Source of the DNA: Deinococcus radiotolerans
GTDB taxonomy: Bacteria > Deinococcota > Deinococci > Deinococcales > Deinococcaceae
Assembly (NCBI RefSeq): GCF_014647435.1
Contig: NZ_BMPE01000001.1
Location: 930,001-994,000, forward strand
DNA: 64,000 nt
Reading direction: 5' to 3'
The position numbers and the translations under genes were made by a program. This document shows, piece after piece, positions 58,348-64,000 of this stretch; the stretch's first letter is position 1; each line of letters starts with the position of its first letter. The notes under the pieces are model-generated. The model had not been told where the DNA came from and searched no databases. It saw only the letters and a program-made list of their open reading frames with translations.

Positions 58348-58955
58348 CCGACGTCAAGATCATCACCCCCAACTCCAGCGCACACTGGACCGATCCGGAC
58401 CTGCGCGGGGACGTCGCCAACACGTCCGAGTTCACCGTTGACCTTCAGGCCTACGATCAGGGCCACGCTCTGGGCCTCGACGCCTTCCACTTCGAGATCT
58501 GCAATGACCGCCTCGAGGAGCTGGACTGGCTTCAGCACGCCTCCACGCCCAGTCTGCTCATCGTGTCTGAACCGTTCGCGCAGGCGGTCAGCGACCTCTC
58601 CCCCGACCCGCCCACACGGTACCCCGTCCACTTCGAGCGGCGCGGCGTTCCAGTGCAGACGCGCCCGTACGTGGTCCTGCAACTGGGGCCCCCCAGGGAC
58701 TTCTTCGACCGCGACCACTCTGCGTTCACCACCCGCACGGATTACCGCGGCCGGGAGATTATCACGGCAGTGCAGACGTACCGCCTGACGCTGCCGGACC
58801 CGGCGCCACCCGTGTTCCGGCTGAGCGTGTCACCGCACCATCCGACGTTTGCCACGTCCGCCTTCCTAGAGGAGGCCCGGCGGCGCCACCTGACCAACAT
58901 CGCCTGGATGGACGCGGCGGGCTTCTCACCGTCCAATCAACTCCGCCCCCTCTGA
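58344..58955 (+). CDS. Probable immunity protein (Imm11/DUF1629-like)
   Basis: The 203-residue cytosolic, acidic protein starts by ATGA overlap with the nuclease gene, the usual order of toxin and immunity. The pattern LLIVSEPFAQAVSDL, RPYVVLQLG, D-F-F-D-R-D-H-S-A-F, PPVFRLSVS and F-L-E-E-A-R-R-R-H-L-T-N-I-A-W follows the Imm11 (DUF1629) plan. It should bind and block the nuclease domain. Imm11 membership is judged by eye. Confidence 0.68.
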   Translation: MTDVKIITPNSSAHWTDPDLRGDVANTSEFTVDLQAYDQGHALGLDAFHFEICNDRLEELDWLQHASTPSLLIVSEPFAQAVSDLSPDPPTRYPVHFERRGVPVQTRPYVVLQLGPPRDFFDRDHSAFTTRTDYRGREIITAVQTYRLTLPDPAPPVFRLSVSPHHPTFATSAFLEEARRRHLTNIAWMDAAGFSPSNQLRPL

Positions 58956-59345
58956 TCCCGCAGGACCCCCGGAGGTCCCGGCTGATCCTGCCCAGCGGTC
59001 ACAGCCGGGGAGGGACCACCGCCGTTCAGCGCACTCGACCTGGGGCGCGCTGATCCGGCACAGACCCTACTGCGCTTTCAGGTGCCGACGCGGTGCAGAG
59101 TTCACCTGCGCCACTGATCAGGTGGCGCTGCGTGGCGCGGCACCCGAGCCTCTCTGTGCCGTCAGGATCCAGGAATCTTGGCCTCTGATGTATGACAGGC
59201 TGCAGCCTTCAACTGCGCCCTGCCAGCGCGGTCGCTGCTGAGCTCTTCTTCACGCCCCGGTGTGAGCGGCCCTGCTCTGCGCTGAGGTGGAATAGGGCAG
59301 TGGGGCACGGCGCGCGGCCCGCCAGCCTGCTCTATGATGGGCGGC
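58956..59345. other. Intergenic region without recognised gene
   Basis: This is about 390 bases between the immunity gene and the receiver-domain gene. It holds a short GCGCCAC/GTGGCGC hairpin (59108-59128) without T tract. At the right end TATGAT (59332-59337) is the leaderless -10 of the next gene. No convincing frame, RNA gene or repeat is visible. The local G+C is lower than in neighbouring genes. Confidence 0.5.
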
Positions 59346-59723
<378 letters not shown>

Positions 59724-59748
59724 GGGGCGCGCACCGCCGGGGGCAGGC

Positions 59749-62103
59749 ATGATCGTGCTTCGCTTCCTGAAATTCCTGACGTCCTTCGTGCTAGCGGCGC
59801 TGCTGGCGGCGGCGGGCGTCGTGACCACGTACGCGATGAAATGGGCGCATGAACTGCCCGATTACCGCGAACTGGACAACCTCACGCGGTCACTGGGGTC
59901 CGAGACGCGCATCTACGCGCGGGACGGCGCGCCGCTGGGCAGCCTGATCCCGAAGGTGGGCGATCAGGCGATCAGCCGCACGATCGTGACCCTGAACGAG
60001 ATCAACCCGTTCATGGTGGGCGCCCTGATCAGCAACGAGGACCGCCGGTTCTTCGAGCATTACGGCCTTGACCCGTACGGTCTGGGCCGGCAGTTCCAGC
60101 GCCTGGCGCGCGGGGACAGCGTGCAGGGCGGCAGCACCCTGACGAACCAGCTGGTGAAGAACACGCTGCTGCTGGACGAGTACCAGCAGGCCCGCACCCC
60201 GGACCGCAAGTTCAAGGAGTGGATCCTGAGCGTGCAGGTGGAGCGGTCCTTCACGAAAGCGGAGATCCTGCAGACCTACCTGAACACGATCTACTGGGGG
60301 GACGGCGGCCCAGTGGAGCTGTACGGCATCTACTCGGCGGCGCAGGCGTACTTCCGCACGACGCCGAAGGACCTGACGCTGGCGCAGGCGGCGTACCTGA
60401 CGGTGCTGGTCCCGAATGCCGGGCGGTACTTCCGGTACGAGGAGGTCCGGCCGCTGATGCGGGTGCTGCTGACCCGCATGGTCGAGGACGGCTGGATCAC
60501 GCAGGCGCAGATGGACGCCGCGTGGCGTGAGAAGCTTCAGCCGCGCGGCTGGCAGGTCACGTATGACGGCGCGGGCACCGTGAAGTCCGCGAAGCTGGTG
60601 GACCGCACCGCGAAGGAACTGAAGGCGGTCGTCACGACCCGCGCGCCGCACTTCACGCAGCAGGTGGAGCAGGAACTCGTGCGGCGTTTCGGGCGGGACG
60701 TGGTGTACGGCTCGGGTGGCCTGCGCGTGTACACGACGCTGGACCCGAAAGTTCAGAATGCCGTGGAGACCGCCAGCCGCGAGGCGACGGGCCTGCCGGT
60801 GGGCGCGACGCTGGGCGCGACCATCATCAACCCGTACACGGGTGAGGTGCTGGGCATGATCGGACAGAAGCTGAGGGGCAACGAGCCGCCCGCCGCGTGG
60901 AACAACGCCGCGCAGGGGCAGCGGCAGATCGGCTCGACGATCAAGCCGCTGCTGTACACCACGGCCCTCTCGACGGGTCTGGATCAGTCGCACCGGGAGG
61001 ACGACAAGCCGGTGTCGTTCCCTTGCACGGGCTGCAAGAATGGCGTGTACGAGCCGAAAAACTTCGAGGGGGCCACCACGTACCGGAACATGACGATCCG
61101 CGAGGCGCTGGACCGCTCGCTGAACCTCGTGACCGTCCGCCTGGCGGACCGGATCGGGCTGCAGACGTTCTTCGGCAAGATCCGTGAGCTGGGCATCCAG
61201 ACGAATGACGGGACCGGGCTGGCGGCGGCGCTGGGCGCGGTGGAAACCACGCCTGTGAAGATGGCGGCCGCGTACGCGCCTTTCGTGAACGGCGGCCTGT
61301 ACCGGACGCCCCGGTACATCACGCGCGTGACGGACGCGCGCGGCTCGGTGCTGTACGACGTCAACAGCCAGCCTCTGCAGGGCAAGCGCGTGTGGACGCC
61401 GCAGATCGCGTGGCTGGGCCTGGACATGATCCGCGGGGTGGTGAACGACCTGACCGAGCGGCAGGGCGGACTGGCCAGCCGCGCGAAGTTCGGGGAGTGG
61501 CCGGTGGCCGGGAAGACGGGTACCAGTAACGGGCCGAAGGACTTCTGGTTTGTGGGCACCACGCCGCTGTACACCGGCGCCGTGTGGGTCGGCAAGCAGC
61601 AGGGGGGCGACATGCCCATCAACTACTACTCCGGGTACGTGAACGCCCCCATCTGGCGGCGCATGATGGAACTCGCGCATCAGGGCCTCGCGCTGCGGCA
61701 GTTCAGTGAACCCCCGGGCGTTCAGTACGTTGAGGCGCCCGATCAGCAGTTCCTGCCGAACGTGAAGCTGGCGGTGCTGGACCCGAACTTCAAGGACGCG
61801 GCGAACACCGAGATCCAGAGTGACGCGCCGCCTCCCACCCAGTACCGCGAGACGACGTACCAGCCCGGGACAGACCCGGATACGCTGCTCGTGAGCCTGG
61901 ACCGAACCACGAACCGCCTGGCGACGGAGTTCACGCCACCGGAGAACATCGTGCAGCGGCGCGTGCAACTGGAGGACCTGCCCGGGTACGCGCCAGACGA
62001 GAGCCCCGCGCCTCTCAAGGATGAGCAGGCGGATCCGGCGGCGGTGAAGGCCGCCAAGGGCGTGACGGGCACCACGCAGTCCGTGCCTCTGGCTGCACCC
62101 TGA
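59749..62103 (+). CDS. Class A penicillin-binding protein (transglycosylase/transpeptidase)
   Basis: The 784-residue PBP1A-type enzyme polymerises and cross-links peptidoglycan. It has an N-terminal membrane anchor (8-30). The GT51 domain has SNEDRRFFEH (catalytic Glu97) and QGGSTLTNQL (126-135). The transpeptidase domain has S396-x-x-K399, S457-L-N459 and K589-T-G. A CTGC pair just before the SxN region could make a disulphide in a surface loop. The last about 100 residues are Pro/Asp-rich and unassigned. The ATG follows GGGGGCAGGC, a weak ribosome-binding site, 25 bases after the receiver gene. Confidence 0.95.
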   Translation: MIVLRFLKFLTSFVLAALLAAAGVVTTYAMKWAHELPDYRELDNLTRSLGSETRIYARDGAPLGSLIPKVGDQAISRTIVTLNEINPFMVGALISNEDRRFFEHYGLDPYGLGRQFQRLARGDSVQGGSTLTNQLVKNTLLLDEYQQARTPDRKFKEWILSVQVERSFTKAEILQTYLNTIYWGDGGPVELYGIYSAAQAYFRTTPKDLTLAQAAYLTVLVPNAGRYFRYEEVRPLMRVLLTRMVEDGWITQAQMDAAWREKLQPRGWQVTYDGAGTVKSAKLVDRTAKELKAVVTTRAPHFTQQVEQELVRRFGRDVVYGSGGLRVYTTLDPKVQNAVETASREATGLPVGATLGATIINPYTGEVLGMIGQKLRGNEPPAAWNNAAQGQRQIGSTIKPLLYTTALSTGLDQSHREDDKPVSFPCTGCKNGVYEPKNFEGATTYRNMTIREALDRSLNLVTVRLADRIGLQTFFGKIRELGIQTNDGTGLAAALGAVETTPVKMAAAYAPFVNGGLYRTPRYITRVTDARGSVLYDVNSQPLQGKRVWTPQIAWLGLDMIRGVVNDLTERQGGLASRAKFGEWPVAGKTGTSNGPKDFWFVGTTPLYTGAVWVGKQQGGDMPINYYSGYVNAPIWRRMMELAHQGLALRQFSEPPGVQYVEAPDQQFLPNVKLAVLDPNFKDAANTEIQSDAPPPTQYRETTYQPGTDPDTLLVSLDRTTNRLATEFTPPENIVQRRVQLEDLPGYAPDESPAPLKDEQADPAAVKAAKGVTGTTQSVPLAAP

Positions 62104-62120
62104 ACCTGAACTGAGACGCG

Positions 62121-62144
62121 CCGGGCCAACACGTGTTGGCCCGG
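62121..62144. terminator. Terminator after penicillin-binding protein gene
   Basis: A perfect 24-bp palindrome (CCGGGCCAACAC and its complement, no spacer) is followed by TTTCGTT. As RNA the central bases form the loop. Confidence 0.8.
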
Positions 62145-62282
62145 TTTCGTTGTGCCGCTGTGCGGCGCCGCCTGACCACCGTGCCGCGGGGTGGGGTCGG
62201 CTCGCCCTGCGCACGCCTGTTCAGGGCGGGCTCACCGCACCGTCATGCAGGCAGCGGGCGTGCGCGGCATGATGTCGGGCAT

Positions 62283-62666
62283 ATGAGGCTGCGCCGCGCT
62301 CCCCTGCTGACCCTGCTGCTCACCCTGGGCCTGTCGACCGCCGAGGCGCGCGTGCGTCTGGGTGAGGCGCTGCCTCAGCATCCGTGGCGGGACGCGCCGC
62401 AGGAGGTGGTGGTGGTGTACAGCCACGACTGCGGGGACCTGGGGGACTTGTGGCAGGCCGTGCTGGCCGCGGGCCTGCCGGTGCGGGCCGTGAATGCCGA
62501 GGGGGTGCTGGCCCGCGCGCCGGTGGGCGTGCAGGCCTGGACGGGTGAGGCGGCGACCACGTTCGCGCGGCAGCTGCGGGTCGGGGCGTACCCGACGGTG
62601 CTGCTGGTGCAGGAGGGCCGGATCATGAACGTCTGGGAGGGCACGTTCAGCGGCCGCCTGGAGTGA
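62283..62666 (+). CDS. Exported thioredoxin-fold protein lacking CxxC
   Basis: The 127-residue protein has a signal peptide (RAPLLTLLLTLGLSTAEA). The remaining region fits a thioredoxin fold: VVVVYSHDCGDLGDLW carries a single Cys50 where CxxC is expected, and VGAYPTVLLVQEGRI has the cis-proline. With one cysteine it cannot act as a classical disulphide exchanger, but could form mixed disulphides. The ATG at 62283 follows CATGAT by 9 bases. It lies 53 bp before ccdA, whose product feeds electrons to exported thiol proteins. Confidence 0.72.
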   Translation: MRLRRAPLLTLLLTLGLSTAEARVRLGEALPQHPWRDAPQEVVVVYSHDCGDLGDLWQAVLAAGLPVRAVNAEGVLARAPVGVQAWTGEAATTFARQLRVGAYPTVLLVQEGRIMNVWEGTFSGRLE

Positions 62667-62719
62667 CGCGGCTGGGGGCGGGACAGGCGGCCTGAGTCCG
62701 GGCCGCTAGACTACTGGGC

Positions 62720-63393
<674 letters not shown>

Positions 63394-63397
<4 letters not shown>

Positions 63398-64000
63398 CCG
63401 ATCCGCACGCGGCGTTCGCGGTGCAGCTGCGGGACGTGTGGCTGCGGCTGGGCCGCGAGGTGATTCTGCGCGGCGTGACACTGGACCTCCCGGCGGGGCA
63501 GGGCGTGACGCTGCTGGGCGAGAACGGGGCCGGGAAGACGACGCTGCTGCGCCTGCTGAGCGCCGGGCTGCGGCCCACGCGCGGTGAGGGGCGCGTCCTG
63601 GGATTTGACCTGCGAGACAGCCGGGCTGTGCGGGACGCCATTCACCTGATGCCGGTGGACGGCGGGCTGTACCCGGACCTGACCGGCGAGGAGAACCTGC
63701 GTTTCGCCCTGCGAATGCACCGTCAGGAGGGGGACGTGCCGGGGGTGCTGCGCCGCGTGGGCCTGGAGGCCGCGGCAGGGCGCCGCGCCCGCTTCCTGTC
63801 GGCGGGGATGCGTAAGCGGCTGGCCCTGGCGCGCGCGCACCTGCTGGCCCGGCCGGTCACGCTGGTAGATGAACCGTTCGCGAACCTCGATGATGCGGGG
63901 CGGGCGCTGGTGCAGGAGCTGCTGTCGGACCTGCGGGGGCGGGGGTGCTCGCTGCTGATCGCGGCGCATGAGCCGGCGCTGGCGCAGGCGGTCTCGCCCC
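63394..64000 (+). CDS. ccmA: ABC transporter ATPase, probable haem exporter CcmA (partial)
   Basis: The frame from the GTG at 63394 runs off the window (202 codons seen). Walker A GENGAGKTT is at 42-50, signature LSAGMRKRLALARA near 132 and Walker B VTLVDEPFANLDD near 155. The sequence and the 4-base overlap with ccdA fit CcmA, the ATPase of the haem/CcmE export complex in cytochrome c maturation. The permease ccmB would be expected next, beyond the window. A generic ABC-2 ATPase is the alternative. Confidence 0.82.

Overview
The window is about 70% G+C, densely packed with genes, and best explained as chromosome of a Deinococcus species. The gene content points there, and so does promoter layout. 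Many genes begin 5 to 8 bases after a -10 hexamer of the TAnnnT type (TACACT, TAGACT, TATACT, GATACT) with no ribosome-binding site between. This leaderless arrangement is known to be common in Deinococcus, and I used it to choose several GTG and ATG starts. There are no rRNA or tRNA genes, insertion sequences, integrases or CRISPR arrays. I annotate 58 protein genes; the first may begin before the window and the last runs off its end.

Left part (0-17 kb): a HAMP-domain membrane protein, a PA2169-type four-helix protein, a DUF2071 protein, a TPR-like protein, the bifunctional (p)ppGpp enzyme Rsh, a 34-residue leaderless small gene, a nucleoside hydrolase, a possible PD-(D/E)xK-like protein, a DUF1152 protein, several secreted proteins, an HSL-type esterase, an acyl-CoA carboxylase/acyl-CoA dehydrogenase operon and a cytochrome P450.

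16.8-24.9 kb: the two subunits of a 3-oxoacid CoA-transferase (scoA, scoB) lie 5 kb apart. Between them sits a complete niacin-to-NAD salvage module: a NiaP-like transporter, pncB and nadM in one operon, with nadE divergent. The nadM product keeps a Nudix-like C-terminal region that has lost the Nudix box. The promoters of scoA and of the carboxylase operon carry the same 14-bp palindrome (CNAACGNNCGTTNG) at nearly the same place. That suggests one TetR-type repressor controls leucine/acyl-CoA and acetoacetate metabolism. A 3-hydroxybutyrate dehydrogenase at 36.5 kb fits the same chemistry.

25-38 kb: a five-gene branched-chain amino acid ABC transporter; an operon of three likely envelope genes (HGSNAT-like membrane acyltransferase, transglutaminase-like protein, polysaccharide deacetylase); and a 1007-residue STAND ATPase regulator with a C-terminal SARP/BTAD module.

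38-50.7 kb: an M3 peptidase, tandem GNAT, NYN nuclease-queA operon, PLP aminotransferase, MarR regulator, diguanylate cyclase, thymidine kinase, ribosomal protein L31, an ADP-ribosylglycohydrolase/nucleotidyltransferase operon, and signalling or unknown proteins.

50.7-64 kb: a valine-specific T-box leader (specifier GUC) ahead of a Nudix gene and valS. It is followed by the most striking locus, a 1238-residue polymorphic-toxin-like protein with a C-terminal AHH/HNH nuclease domain and an overlapping Imm11-like immunity gene. The window ends with a lone receiver-domain protein, a class A penicillin-binding protein, a thioredoxin-like protein, ccdA and the start of a ccmA-like ABC ATPase gene.
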